Assembly (NCBI GenBank): GCA_032622095.1
Contig: CP136061.1
Coordinates: 62,187,127-62,251,126 of the forward strand
DNA length: 64,000 nucleotides
From: Siphonodentalium dalli
Taxonomy: Eukaryota; Mollusca; Scaphopoda; Gadilida; Siphonodentaliidae
Direction: 5' to 3'
The number at the start of each line of letters is the position of its first letter. Position 1 is the stretch's first letter. The notes under the pieces are model-generated. The model had not been told where the DNA came from. It did no database searches and saw nothing but the letters and a program-made list of their open reading frames with translations. The position numbers and the translations under genes were made by a program. Shown one piece after another: positions 32,957 to 44,505 of the stretch.

Positions 32957-33114
32957 TACAAAATCTTCAACTCGTTATGTTGGGATATAAGATTTTATGA
33001 AACTCGTTTGATAAATTTTATTCACAACTCGTCTACGACTCGTTGTGAATTAAATTTATCAAACTCGTTTCATAAAATCTTATATCCCAACATAATGAGT
33101 TGAAGATTTTGTAT
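32957..33114. mobile_element. Near-perfect 158-bp palindromic MITE
   Basis: Almost the whole element is a hairpin with arms from ACAAAATCTTCAACTCGTTA to TTCACAACTCGT, and a 4-base loop region near 33033-33036. TA lies at both borders (TACAAAATC and GATTTTGTA), consistent with a TA-target element. Confidence 0.78.
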
Positions 33115-34932
33115 ATATCCCGGAAACATATAAAAAGTGTTTCGGAAGAGATAGACCATCTTTATTTCCTGAATCGCGCTATTGACGAATATATTATTCC
33201 TCCTTCCAAATTACGTAGACACTGTTGATACCATAGTGAGTCATGTCCATTTAAATATTCTACAACGCAGGGTAATGAAGAGCGTCCCATATAAGATATT
33301 CTGATGCGGTAAATATAACTTGAGAGCTATTGTTTTATTTCTGTTAGACCAATTGGTGGGCAAAGGGGCAATGTGGGTAAATGTAAAATGAGCCTTGAGT
33401 CCATGACAAGAGGCACCATGTCTTGCCCATCGGAGGCTAGTGAAAAATAGAGCAGCATACTGCATATAAGGGCCGTTTCAGCAAGTCAGAAATTGAAATG
33501 AAATGAACAAGGAATCCCCATGTCAATCCGTTTATTAGGTATCGCGTTTTCTTGTATTATAGTGAACTTTAATTAAAGGTTCACACCGTTTATATAATTT
33601 TTAATTATTTCGAATTGTGTTGGTGTTGTATCATTCATAACAGCGACAAGTTAGTTTCCTGCCTGTACACGCGATGTACCTATATATCACATGTAAAGCA
33701 AGTAACGATTGTTGGGTTTCCTATGCGTTAAAATAAAAAGCTCTCTATATTGATTCCATTAGTTATGTGTTCTATTCCAGAAAATAATAAGATCGGGCCC
33801 AATACCCCACTAATATGAGGCTTTGTTGACCACATATATATTGACTTGCAAAGATTGTCTCACATAAAGAGCGTCTATGCTTCCGTCGCCCAAAAGCAGC
33901 TGAAGATTATAAAGAGCGTTCTCAGTTGTGAGCTTTTTTATTCGTGGTTCAACGTAAAACTGCTGGCGGACGCTTTTTCGCGAAACGTGTGGAATACGAA
34001 TAACAATGCAAGTACTTTTCAGTTTTCTGTTGCATGCATGGTAAACTGAACATTTACTTAGGAGTAACGTGGTGTTAAATATAAGATAGGGCATCCTTAA
34101 GCCAACATGTACACTTGGAATTCAATTTCGCTCTGAGACTGGTTAAGTTGCAGTAGGTTGGTGCACCGTACACATGCAGTATAATACATGTTTGTTAGGT
34201 TTGCGTTAAGTAGATCAATGTCAAACTAAAAAAGGTGACGGAATTTCGCATGTTGAAATCTTGGTTATGCTACTGTTACAGTGCAAGTCAAGTTACAAAT
34301 GCAATTTCCAATAAATGTTTTTGTTGAAGATCTGTTCTGGAATATTATGCCTATTGTTCTGACCTGTTATAATCAAGACATTCATGATTTGATCAGAATT
34401 GGCTCTCTACTGATTGTTGATAAAAATGGCTGGTACTGTAACAGTAATCTTTACATAACAAAGTTTTTAACACTTTTAACACATGATCTCTGGTCGTTGA
34501 AGATTTATCAATAATAACAATAAGAACAAAGTAGATTTATTTTCCCACGTTCTTCTTATTGACGATGGTTGTACACACTATTTTTTTTTCACTTTACCAA
34601 CTTCGAAGTTCGAGTGCCTTATGTTCCTTTAATTCACATCCGTATTTTTATTTTGTAAAACGGAATGATTCACGTGAATATTGTCAATATTGTGGCTTCT
34701 TACAATGTACTGTTATCAAACTCAAAATGGATTGTCGATATAATTGAACAATGCAAATGGCTTCTATTTGTTTGGTTGTTTGCATATCGGTGGGCGGTCG
34801 TCAAATACTGCTAAGTTTGTTTGATACCGCTTCTCATTAGTTGTTCTACAATGACATGCATATATCTGTATTTGAGAATAACGTTTGCTTGTACATAAAA
34901 CGTATCAACATCTCTAACATTTGAAAATCACA
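33115..34932. other. Unassigned 1.8 kb
   Basis: Frames at 33810-34094 and 34281-34514 have no recognised motif. AATGAAGAGCGTCCC near 33272 is the dispersed word noted elsewhere. Confidence 0.4.
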
Positions 34933-34934
34933 TA

Positions 34935-35387
34935 TGTGACCTGCCATATCAAATCCAGTCGTAAGTCGGGATTTGTTTACCCTGTGCCAATGCATTCTCT
35001 TATATATGCGAGTCAACCATAGGTCGCCTCGCATATATAAGAGAATGCATTTGGCCTAACAATTTTAATAATTTTTTCTTGTATTCTTTAACAATTTTAT
35101 AATTTCACCCATACAGAGCCCCAGACAAACATGAGCAGACGACACTCTTCTATATGCTTCTATATATGTGTGGGGCTCCCTGCAGGGTAATGGATGTTTT
35201 TTTATTTTATGTCCTAAAAATTGTAAGAAACATTTTTTTTTTTTTTAAATGATAAAAACTTGTTAGGCCAATGCATTCTCTTATATATGCGAGGCGACCT
35301 ATGGTCGACTCGCATATATAAGAGAATGCATTGGCACAGGGTAAAAAAAATCCCGACTTACGACTGGATTTGATATGGCGGGTCACA
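34935..35387. mobile_element. TA-flanked MITE with two internal perfect hairpins
   Basis: Terminal repeats start TGTGACCTGCCATATCAAAT and extend about 130 bp. TA borders them at 34933-34934 and 35388-35389. Each arm contains its own palindrome (34986-35054 and 35267-35335) made of CCAATGCATTCTCTTATATA and its complement around a GCGACC/GGTC centre. It is non-coding. Confidence 0.8.
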
Positions 35388-35502
35388 TATGCATGCGCGA
35401 CATTAAGCTGCATCGTTGTGGCTAATACTTCGGTTATACCACAGCCAACCAGAGCGATTTAGCTTTTAGATTAGAGTAAATTATAGCACTCATGAAATCT
35501 TA

Positions 35503-35877
35503 ATGTCATACAGTGTACGTATATATATCCTTAATATATCCTTCCGTCGTGTGGGTATAGTTATAGATGGTAGACGTGCTCTCTACTTACCCGGGTTAAC
35601 TTCGCTGATAAACATCCACACAACTAACAAAGTCATACAACATAACATTCCGGTTTTCATGTTCAACAATCAAACGGTAAAACACACTGAATCACACCAG
35701 AATCCATTAATTCACTTTAATCCAGATACATGTACTGCGGTTATTATCCGTAAGATTTATAAGCATCTAAAACACGCGCCAGGCACACGCAACGACGCGA
35801 AGAATACGGATGCATCGTCAGTTCGTTCGTTATACAAACGGCGACAACAGACATATATGTTCCTGTTTGGAGGATAA
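35503..35877 (+). CDS. Hypothetical ORF, 124 aa, unrecognised
   Basis: The frame is open with a normal amino-acid mix and a basic C-terminal half (ending in a KRRQQTYMFLFGG-like tail), but I recognise no family. There are no clear splice borders and no neighbouring host gene. It may be chance or an old transposon fragment. Confidence 0.2.
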   Translation: MSYSVRIYILNISFRRVGIVIDGRRALYLPGLTSLINIHTTNKVIQHNIPVFMFNNQTVKHTESHQNPLIHFNPDTCTAVIIRKIYKHLKHAPGTRNDAKNTDASSVRSLYKRRQQTYMFLFGG

Positions 35878-36352
35878 TAGACACATAATTTGCACACCAT
35901 GAGTGACATTACACTCTTGTGAACTTATTTATAGTATAAGTAGTATACATCTCGCGACAATAGATTTACGCGAGTCATGGGTGCGAATCTGTGTATAATT
36001 TCAAGTCGGTTATGTGCGTGCATGGCTGACTTCCTATACTGGGAAGATGATGGGACTTACCCTTGGTTGGTAGTACGGCGTTTTTGTTCAAACAAGCTGT
36101 TGTTGTCAAAATGCAATACAAGTATTTAGGCCCACGTGCTGTCTCTTGAATATCCCCCGTACCCCGTATCGTGGTTAACTTAAAGGGACCCAAGGTTCTC
36201 AGATGGTAAATTTAATGGGGAAAATGTACAAAATATATATGGGCAAAAAATTTGTTTGTTAAAACATTGCCACCAAATAGAACATGGAGAAATAGATCAA
36301 ATGTGTTCTAATATTCATTATTGGTAGCTCTCCAATAACGTAATTTTGCGTA
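35878..36352. other. Unassigned
   Basis: Nothing recognised between the two hypothetical frames. Confidence 0.4.
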
Positions 36353-36847
36353 TTGAAAACATTCTTAAACAAAACTTACAGTTATATGTCAACAAACATC
36401 GCTGACTCCGGACTAGGGGACATTCATGCGCTGGAAATATTGCACTGCAAACTGCAAAAATGCCAGATGCAAAATTGCCAAAACGGATTAATTTCTGCCA
36501 GTTGTCAACAAATCAGCGTTAGTGGTGATCATGTACGACAGCTGTTATGCGTGCATTGGCTGCTGATATTGCTGAGCTGTTTACAATATATTAAGAACAC
36601 AGTGCGTGTTGGTATGCTAAGGTCAGTATATAAACTGATGTCACTTGATACGTTTGAATGTCAGATCGTTGATATATCCAACAACACCCACTTGAGAGGA
36701 GATGGTGTGTCCGCACTTGTCTCAACGAAGAAAACCGACGACTTTCAGATTTCGAGAAATCCCATTGGTAACAAACCCGCCTTGTATTGGTGTTTCTCAA
36801 CTGGTACCACTAGCTTTCAAACTGTTGGTGGAATATTACTAACCTAA
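36353..36847 (+). CDS. Hypothetical ORF, 164 aa, unrecognised
   Basis: This is one of the longest frames outside transposons. It is Cys- and Gln-rich near residues 30-55 (CKLQKCQMQNCQNG), with a short hydrophobic stretch LLCVHWLLILLSCL at about 64-77. No known domain is seen, the codon pattern is not distinctive, and a coding role is unproved. Confidence 0.22.
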   Translation: MKTFLNKTYSYMSTNIADSGLGDIHALEILHCKLQKCQMQNCQNGLISASCQQISVSGDHVRQLLCVHWLLILLSCLQYIKNTVRVGMLRSVYKLMSLDTFECQIVDISNNTHLRGDGVSALVSTKKTDDFQISRNPIGNKPALYWCFSTGTTSFQTVGGILLT

Positions 36848-39029
36848 TATCCACGATTGGCAATTTACTCATACGTACCATACGTACATTATTTAATCTG
36901 AATTTGTATTATCAAACGTTCCATTTATTGGAATTCCCATCGTAACACCCCCTATGGTTGATAAGTCTGATTATTGCTACATTTCAGTCAACAATTCGAT
37001 CTTTCGGTCGAAAATCAACAATTATCACACTTAATACTGTTTAGTTATATATATCAAATTATCAGCACAAAATTCCAACTATTTTGGTCGGAAATGTCCA
37101 ACTAATGTTGTGACAGGTATATGTGAAATGTTCAACTGCTGTACTTTGGGGATCCACCCCTGACACACGTCCCTGGTGATAAAGTATTGCCTTGGTTGAA
37201 ATAGGTTCATGTAAATACTTGCGAATGTTCATATATATATTAACTAACTGGGCTATCCGGCTTTTTCCGTGCGAGTTAGAATGTGTTTTATATGCATTAT
37301 GTCAGTACTAAAATTACATAATAATTGACTGAATAGTTGTATACATAGAGGATCGATCTACAACTCGTCTCCAGTTTATAGCGGAATTTACAAAACGAGT
37401 CCAATAAATTCTATTTATTATATGATCCAAAACTTCGACAGACCATACTTAAATCAACAAATATGACGCGAAACTAAGATCGGCTTCTATAAGGCATGCG
37501 ATGACGTTTCACTGAACTATGCGTTGTTTGTCCGCGTAAAGAAATAGTCCCAGATAAATAAAGACTCTTTGTCGTATTTAATAGCGTATATTTAATGACA
37601 TAACTTTTCAAACTCTTCATTCATTTTAGTTTGTTGGAAAATATTGGAAGCCATAGTATTTTAAGACGTAGCGTACGGAATGTAAACATACGAGAAACCG
37701 GAAGTCAAAGGTCACCTGGCACTATTTCATGTTATTAAACGAACGTTTAATATCACAATTTATAGAATGGGGTTATTGAATGGAATAAGAGTAGGATCAT
37801 GTAATAAATATATGTACATATATGTTTTATCAATGCCAAAGACAAACCAGTATCAATAGTTTATTGTTCACCTCCATCAATTTCAAAACTATATATATTA
37901 CATCAATACAGTGGATACGTTCATCGCAGTCTGCGCTCGACGATGTTGGCACAGGTTCCAATCCCAACATGGGCGAAAATCCGGACCTCTCAATGTGCAA
38001 TTCCGATCGATATGTGGCAATTTAGATAATAAATGAGAAAATTGTTGAAGCACATTGAATTAGCACATTTGAAACAACGAATACTCATATTCTGTGCCTC
38101 CATAAATCTCATATACGTTTGGTGAAGTTGGCGATACTGCATGATTGTGTACATTTTGCCAGCCCCCTTCCCCTAGCTCCCACATTTCTGACTTGAGAAG
38201 TAAAATTATCTCGTGTTAGTCGATATATGGATATAGAAACCTATTAACGGGCTCATGGGTCCGATCTAATTATTTCGGGTTAAATGTGAGGTTAGAATAT
38301 TATGGGTCCGAGAAAAATAGAATGAATTGGGAATCAATGCAGTGAAATAACGACAGGCGAGACTAAATTTTTGCCTAATATGTGTGTCATTAGTCGGCAC
38401 AAAAATATTCAGGAAATTGGTTAGCAATTACCCACCGATCCCAGTCTCACAGACAAGTGTGACCGATGAAAATCTTAAAAAAGGCAATATTGCAGAACTC
38501 ATTGCACCTTATATCTCGTCCCAAAAATATGAAACTAATTTATATCACGCAGCAATATTTCTGCGACTAAGTGTTTCTACCCCTAACTAATTATATTTAT
38601 GATACTTTTGAATACACTTGCCCTCTGTGGCAGTTACCACATAAATGGACAAACCTCCCATCCAAACATATAATTATGAAGTATCTGTATTGTCTTCCAG
38701 AGTAGTAGACGTGTATCAGTTATGCCTCCATCATACAAATATTATCATTTATACATCAGCACTCGTCAATCGTACCAAATAATCATCATACATTGTCGTT
38801 CTTAAAAACAAAATTCATTTCAGGCTAATTTTCAGCCGAGAAACAACCTCTATATAGACTGATAACATCTGGAAGTCATTACAAATTATATCTTTCAAAA
38901 TCTACAATCATCTAAATACGCTTATACCGCCATCTTGATAAAATATGTTCCATGTAGTGTATCGGTAGAGGGGCTTCATATGTTGCAAAAACTTGTACCC
39001 CAATCCTTTTTGTATATTATGTAGATAAA
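36848..39029. other. Unassigned 2.2 kb
   Basis: No gene supported. Near 37905-37985 a CAGGTTCCAATCCC word resembles a tRNA B box, but the remainder does not fold convincingly as a tRNA. Confidence 0.4.
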
Positions 39030-39575
39030 ATATGTTTCAAGTAAAACAGCAGTTTTGGAATAATATCCCTAAAGGTAAACGTTTATGCTAAGAATGCGAC
39101 AAAAATGAGATTGGAGATGAACTACACTATTTAATAGATTGCCCGTGTCTTAACCAGTCAAGAGCATTATTATTCCCAGTATTTTCTGGAACCGAATATA
39201 GCTTGAGAAAATTAAAAATGATTTTAACAAATTCGAGACCATCAGTTATTAAAAACCTGTAGGATGGTGTATCTTATCTACGGCTACCTGTTCATGTGAA
39301 AGAGGGACAGGTAGCAACCACCTGTCAGGATGCAGCCTGATAAATCTGCCATAACCGATAACTCCTTATGCTTTTTGTCAAGTCCCCTGTCACGCCCTGA
39401 TAACACATACAAGCAAACGAATGGTCTTAAAATAACGTACATATTAAGTAAATATGCTTCACCATTTAACATAAATTGTTATCCGCACGTGACAGGGGAT
39501 AGGTATTGTTATTGTAATCTGTTCTGTCTCTGCACCATATATGTTGGATGAGAGAATAAACCTATCTAAAGTGTT
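39030..39575 (+). pseudogene. 5'-truncated LINE fragment (ORF2 C-terminus and 3' region)
   Basis: In frame from about 39084 the translation gives an ECDKNEIGDELHYLIDC run, the same Cys/His motif as the C-terminus of the full-length LINE ORF2, then about 40 residues to a stop near 39262. An in-frame TAA interrupts the first Cys pair. The 3' part ends AGAGAATAAACC (39551-39565), like the tail of the full-length element. It is diverged and dead. Confidence 0.7.
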
Positions 39576-39789
39576 ATATACACTAAATCTGCAAATGTCC
39601 GCGTAACGATCGATTCCCACTTGTTTCTTTTCACTGCTTTATTATTGAAGTGTGTCATTACTGATTACTCTCTTTCAACATATTCTCGCGGAAATACGCA
39701 CATAATCGACCTACCATGTGCAAACAGGTTCATATTGGATTATTTGATTCTGAAATAACCATATACTGGACTCATATATTATATATAGG

Positions 39790-39950
39790 CGCGGGCCAAA
39801 ATGAAGACACATTTTAAAGGGCGTACACCTGATAGGTCGTGAATTGGTTTATTTGTGTCATTGTCCTCATTTTTAGTTCATTGTCGACTCAAAATGAAGC
39901 GATTCTAAGTAGATTATTGACCTAAAAGAAATTACATTATAAGCAGATAA
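39790..39950 (+). repeat. Transposon-end repeat, left copy
   Basis: Includes ACATTTTAAAGGGCGTACAC, TCGACTCAAAATGAAGCGAT and AAGCAGATAATGTGCG. An inverted counterpart stands at 43480-43672. Confidence 0.65.
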
Positions 39951-40382
39951 TGTGCGTGTTTTCGGAGGAACATCTATGGGACAAGAAAATATATTTCACG
40001 AAGATCCGAAATATTTGTGAACTCAAAATGCCCACTATGCGAAAATCGTCCACATCAGCCTTGAAAATATCACACCACACACCTTTTAGCTCAGAATATT
40101 ATGCTCACGAAACAATCTTGGAGCAATTCAGATTTCTACATAATGATACATACATGTATGTTTTTATACACGTATGTGCGGGGAGTTGATAACAGCGGAT
40201 GAATTTCTATGCTCCGGTGCGTCCTTTCGTGATATATTAAGTCCGTATAAGTCCGTATATTAGGATTTCAATTAATTCTTGACCTATTTTGAAGTTACTA
40301 GATTTATCTTGAGGTTTGCAATGCAGTTTGAATGCACTTATCAGTTTGAAGCCTCAAAATGTAATCACTAATGTTCATTTCA
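39951..40382. other. Unassigned
   Basis: A 79-residue frame at 39950-40189 has no motif; nothing else is seen. Confidence 0.35.
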
Positions 40383-40740
40383 TTAAAGACACATTATGGA
40401 CTTGTTCGGGTACGTGAAATTGATAAGTTTGTGCAGGCGCTATATGCCAACCTGGGGAATGTAGCATTCTACTAACATCGCCGAAATTTCAACGAAATAG
40501 AAAACATCGTATGAACTACGCTCAATTGTAAGTATTTACATCTCGATTCGGGACGCAACAATTGGCGACAAACTAACACAAATGAGTTCGCCATCGAGAG
40601 TCATTGCATTTAATTAATATACAAGAATGACGGTGTTTGTTGTCAATTTTGATTAATAATCGTAAAAAGTAACAACGTTGGGGAAGATTACTCTCAATTT
40701 CTATTTGATCACCCTGCCGGAGTGTTTCACGTCACTTTAA
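40383..40740 (-). mobile_element. TTAA element copy D
   Basis: Reverse orientation: TTAAAGACACATTATGGACT at the left, CGGAGTGTTTCACGTCACTT then TAA at the right. 358 bp, TTAA at both borders. Confidence 0.83.
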
Positions 40741-41068
40741 CATCACGACCGACATAACCTTACCACCGACTGTATATACTCCCTACACCAATACCTATTC
40801 AAGTTATTAAATCTAAAACAAAACTAGGTCTGATGTTTCATTAGCATGAAATAATAAAGAGAGTATACATCAGTAATTCCTGATATGGCGAAATTTGAAA
40901 GCTTTGGCTTGCTTTTTTGCGGGAAACTGAAGACAGCTGATAACTCATAATACATTCGGTGATGTTTCAGCGCGAGGAAAGTAATGGACACTGTTCGCAT
41001 AATGAACTACTAACAATAATTACGACTAGGTATTACGTCACTAGCATCCGCGTGTCTGGAGTAATAAA
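40741..41068. other. Unassigned
   Basis: Contains AATAAAGAGAGTATAC and TTCCTGATATGG (40853-40895), the dispersed words also seen near 31395. No gene. Confidence 0.4.
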
Positions 41069-41145
41069 TTCATTTTCATTATAATTACCATGTTGTTTGC
41101 GTCCATCGTTCATAGATCACACGGGTGTATTTTGCACTAGTGGCA
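41069..41145 (+). mobile_element. Fragment of the 1354-1688 MITE family
   Basis: ATTATAATTACCATGTTGTT and GTGTATTTTGCACTA match the centre and arm of the foldback MITE at the left end of the window. Both termini are missing. Confidence 0.65.
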
Positions 41146-41935
41146 GAATGATAGAAAGTAGTCCGTCTGAGCGCTACGTACAATTCGCGTATAGGGAAGT
41201 GAGTATATTTCTATCGTACTCGCGGAAATATAGCCATCGTTCCGTGACTCGTCTGCCATTCATTCTTAATTAAACGATTGTTATTTTCGAGTCAAGTGCT
41301 TATTGCCTGCATGGGAGAAGTGCAGATTATTCACAATGATTAGTAGGGTATCTAGCGTCTCCTAAATATCTATTCCAAAACGGACATGGCTCATTTAAAC
41401 CCAGATAATTATGTACATATGTACGTAAATTGGTAGTATATGTATACTATATGTTGACAAATGTAACGTTCAGATAGCAGTGTACACGATTTCACGGGTT
41501 GAAATAGGGAAAAATAAGTATATTTGTGCATAACTGCTAGTGCAGCCTGTGTTAAATGTGACATTACTGGTTTGATGGGACCTTGACCAAATTATATCTT
41601 GTCCTGCGTCTTCTCAAATGTGAACACGTAATAAATATCAAGAACTTATGTTGAATATTGTTAAAGATACCATCCGGTCAACCTGGACACCGCGATTTAG
41701 AAGTCGAAAAATAGGGCATAATTCCGACAAACTCTTTCCGATCGTGACGAAATACGGGTACCACGTGTGTCTTCATATGGGTACCACGTGTCAAATATTG
41801 TTTCCAACTGATGACCACACCTCACACATAACTCAATAAAAGGTCAGCCGACCAGTGTCCCCCGACAACGTGGCAAGTCGATGCCGCTTTGTTAAAGAAA
41901 TAAAAAAAATGTTGAAATGTTTTCTATGTCGAAAA
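41146..41935. other. Unassigned
   Basis: No gene supported. GGTACCACGTGT is duplicated close by (41757 and 41780), otherwise unremarkable. Confidence 0.4.
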
Positions 41936-42165
41936 GGGTTAATAACTCCGTAAACAGATAATGTTTCCGTCATCTATATATATGTTGCACATCTCCAATA
42001 TATTGGCAACAATATTCTGAAGTTTCAAATCTCTGAGATGAAATCTGTAGATGATTACACCATGAAGGTACTCAAAGGTGTGACGGACGGACGAACGGTC
42101 GGACGAACGGAGCCCGTTTCTTTTGTGCCCAGAAAATTAATTTTTCGGGGGACAAAAAGCCAAAC
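41936..42165 (+). repeat. Dispersed repeat, single unit of the 15112 family
   Basis: Shares AATAACTC, TTTCCGTCATC, TGGCAACAATATTCTGAAGT and a GACGGACGGACGAACGG tail with the 15112-15870 repeat. Confidence 0.65.
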
Positions 42166-42456
42166 AAAACAGATCTCTATGTGTCTTGCATTTTGAGTGT
42201 ACGTTGATTGATAAAATATTTAGTTGTCCCCGGTAAAAAAAACTACCGGAATTACGCCCCTTTGCCGATTATATTGTTGTCCAGATAACATCTTCGGCAA
42301 TTGTTATTTGACAGCTGTACAGTACTTGCTTGTGGGTAAATAATTCATGAACGCAGATAGTTTAATCATGTTTCGTTTCGGTGAAAATTTTCAGTGGCTT
42401 TCAGTGCCCCCTTTTTGTTGAATAAAAATTTGTTGTTCAGTTTTGGTACTTTGATG

Positions 42457-42786
42457 TTAAAGATATATTATGGAATATAAACGATAAGTTAGTATCCGAA
42501 CAGTATCTCCACTGAAGAAAAATGGAGCAATCAACTGAGATTGTCGAAAATTCCATGCAGACTACAATTTCAAAGAACTATGTTTGAACTAAGCACAAAT
42601 GTAAATATTTCTACTTTATGCTGGAAGAATTATTGAGCATACAATTACGACAATGATTCCACCACCAATAGTCATTACATGTAATTCTGCCTATTTTGGA
42701 TATCAATTTGATGAAAATAACCTACTTTTTGCATGATTATTTATTTCGTTCTGAACACCTCAGCGGAGTGTTTCACGTCACTTTAA
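42457..42786 (-). mobile_element. TTAA element copy E (diverged)
   Basis: Left border TTAAAGATATATTATGGA, right border CGGAGTGTTTCACGTCACTT then TAA. The interior is eroded but keeps GTAAATATTTCTAC-like and ACAATTACGACAATG-like stretches of the family. Confidence 0.7.
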
Positions 42787-43479
42787 CTGAAATTATGGTT
42801 AATTAATTGCTTTCATATGTGGTACGTGGATTAATCACCCGAAGATACAACTTGAGTCCTGGTCCTGTCCAATCATTGCATAGAGAGAGACTTAGAATTT
42901 AGTGATTATCCTGGTGTATAATCAAATAAAATTACCGGTTGGTGTGTTAATAACGGAACCAATTGAAAGCAAAGTTTGATTCAATGATTCTTTCCAACGT
43001 GAACAAGGACGGGTCGAAAGTTGATCACCCACAAATTTTTTTTGATAAATCACACAAATAGCACTGCAATATCAGTACAGGCACCAGTAATTTATTTTTC
43101 ATTTGCCTTTTTTTTTCACCAAAGGTGCTTCAGTTGAAGAAATGCCTTTGCTTTGCCATTGTATTTGTAGACCAATGGCTCTGACTCTTCACTAAATACT
43201 CATTAACAAGTACTTGTACCGGTAGTTCCCTTAGAAAATGATTAGATAAAAAGTTCAGCAAACGGCCATGGGCCATTTGTTGAACGTATTATCTGAACAT
43301 TCCCTCCAATGAAAATAAATCCTTGTGCAATTAATTGCATTATACACTTTTCTGTATATTGTATGCCTAATTGTGAACATTCCCAATGAATAATAGACAA
43401 TTCCGATGTATAATTAATAACAGATAGGACAGCCTGTTCTCCCTAAAACCCGCACATTAACTGCTTACAATAGAACTAT
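42787..43479. other. Unassigned, with a short dispersed repeat
   Basis: The part at 43139-43216 (AATGCCTTTG, GACCAATGGCTCTGACTCTT, AATACTCATTAACAAGTA) has a relative at 45323-45400. No gene. Confidence 0.45.
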
Positions 43480-43672
43480 TATAGTTTGATAATCTGCTTA
43501 GAATCGCCTCATTTTGAGTCGATAATGTTCTGAAAAAGAGCGTTTAGTTTAGTCACATTATCGACTTATAATTAGGCTATTGTAAGCAGATAATATGCGG
43601 ACAATGATACAAATACGCCAACTCACGACTTTTCAGGTGTACGCTCTTTAAAATGTGCGTTTTTGTGCGAGG
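43480..43672 (-). repeat. Transposon-end repeat, right (inverted) copy
   Basis: Contains CGCCTCATTTTGAGTCGATA and GGTGTACGCTCTTTAAAATG, the reverse complement of the block at 39790-39950. Together they could be the two ends of one interrupted element of about 3.9 kb or two separate solo copies. Confidence 0.62.
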
Positions 43673-44238
43673 ATATGTTGGATAAGAATATCCATTTATT
43701 AAAAAAAAGGATTAAAATACCGATATCCGTACTGGTCGCACTATAGGTATGCGCCCGTAGGATTATTATGTGAAGTACGTACTATAAGTGCACGTCAATA
43801 AGTAGCTTATATGCTTCTAGAAAAAACAATGAGTAGACATCACAGACAGTTTCTAGGTTGTCATGTTAACGGCTTAAAATACATACCAAGTATTGAGGTT
43901 TTCGACAACTGGTGGAAAACTTACATTTAACCACTGATCTGGCATTGGATTCGTTAAAACGGCCCCATCATATCCAAGTTTGCTATATAAACATATAAAA
44001 CTTGTTGGGAAATGCAACACACAACTTGAATGGACATATATATAGCTTCGCTGTCAGGGCAGTCTGGGTGAACGTCGACTCTATATTTGAAATCTCGAGT
44101 CTGGAGCTAATGTCGCCAAATCCATTTCTATTCAGCGAAGAGCTTCCCCAAAATGACGTCACGGATTTTAAAAAATACATCGATGATTGACAGGTGTCCC
44201 CACGTGTTATTTGTTGTGCTTCGCAATAACAGTGGCCC
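43673..44238. other. Unassigned
   Basis: No supported gene. Overlapping frames on both strands at 43983-44190 have no motif. Confidence 0.4.
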
Positions 44239-44505
44239 GTGTCGCGACATAAACTTACAGAAGATAATATTTGTCGTGTGTGCGACTATTCTTTTTCGGG
44301 AGATGAACTCGCTGCATCAACCGGAAAGCTGCATCCGAGAGCAAAAAATAAGGTCGTCATCAAAAATGACGCTTTAGAACTATTTAAAAGCATAAAATTA
44401 AGTCATTTCCTCGGTGTTTAACTTTCAGATGACTTTTTTACGACAAATAATTTGATTTGCAAACCATGTTACAATAAAGTAAATCAAATACACGGACATT
44501 AATGA
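44239..44505 (+). pseudogene. Cys-rich (CxxC...CxxC) module with in-frame stop
   Basis: The frame reads DNICRVCDYSFSGDE, a Lys-rich linker, SIKLSHFLG, then a TAA at 44419-44421, and in the same frame continues SDDFFTTNNLICKPCYNKVN to a second stop near 44503. Two CxxC pairs about 60 residues apart look like an N-terminal zinc-binding module. A possible acceptor (AAACTTACAG at 44252-44261) precedes it and ACTTTCAG (44421-44428) precedes the second half, so it may be two short exons rather than one broken one. I do not know the family. Confidence 0.4.

Noticed and set aside
37905-37985. Possible tRNA or SINE head (CAGGTTCCAATCCC)
   Set aside because: Only a B-box-like word is convincing; no A box at a suitable place and no acceptor-stem pairing was found.
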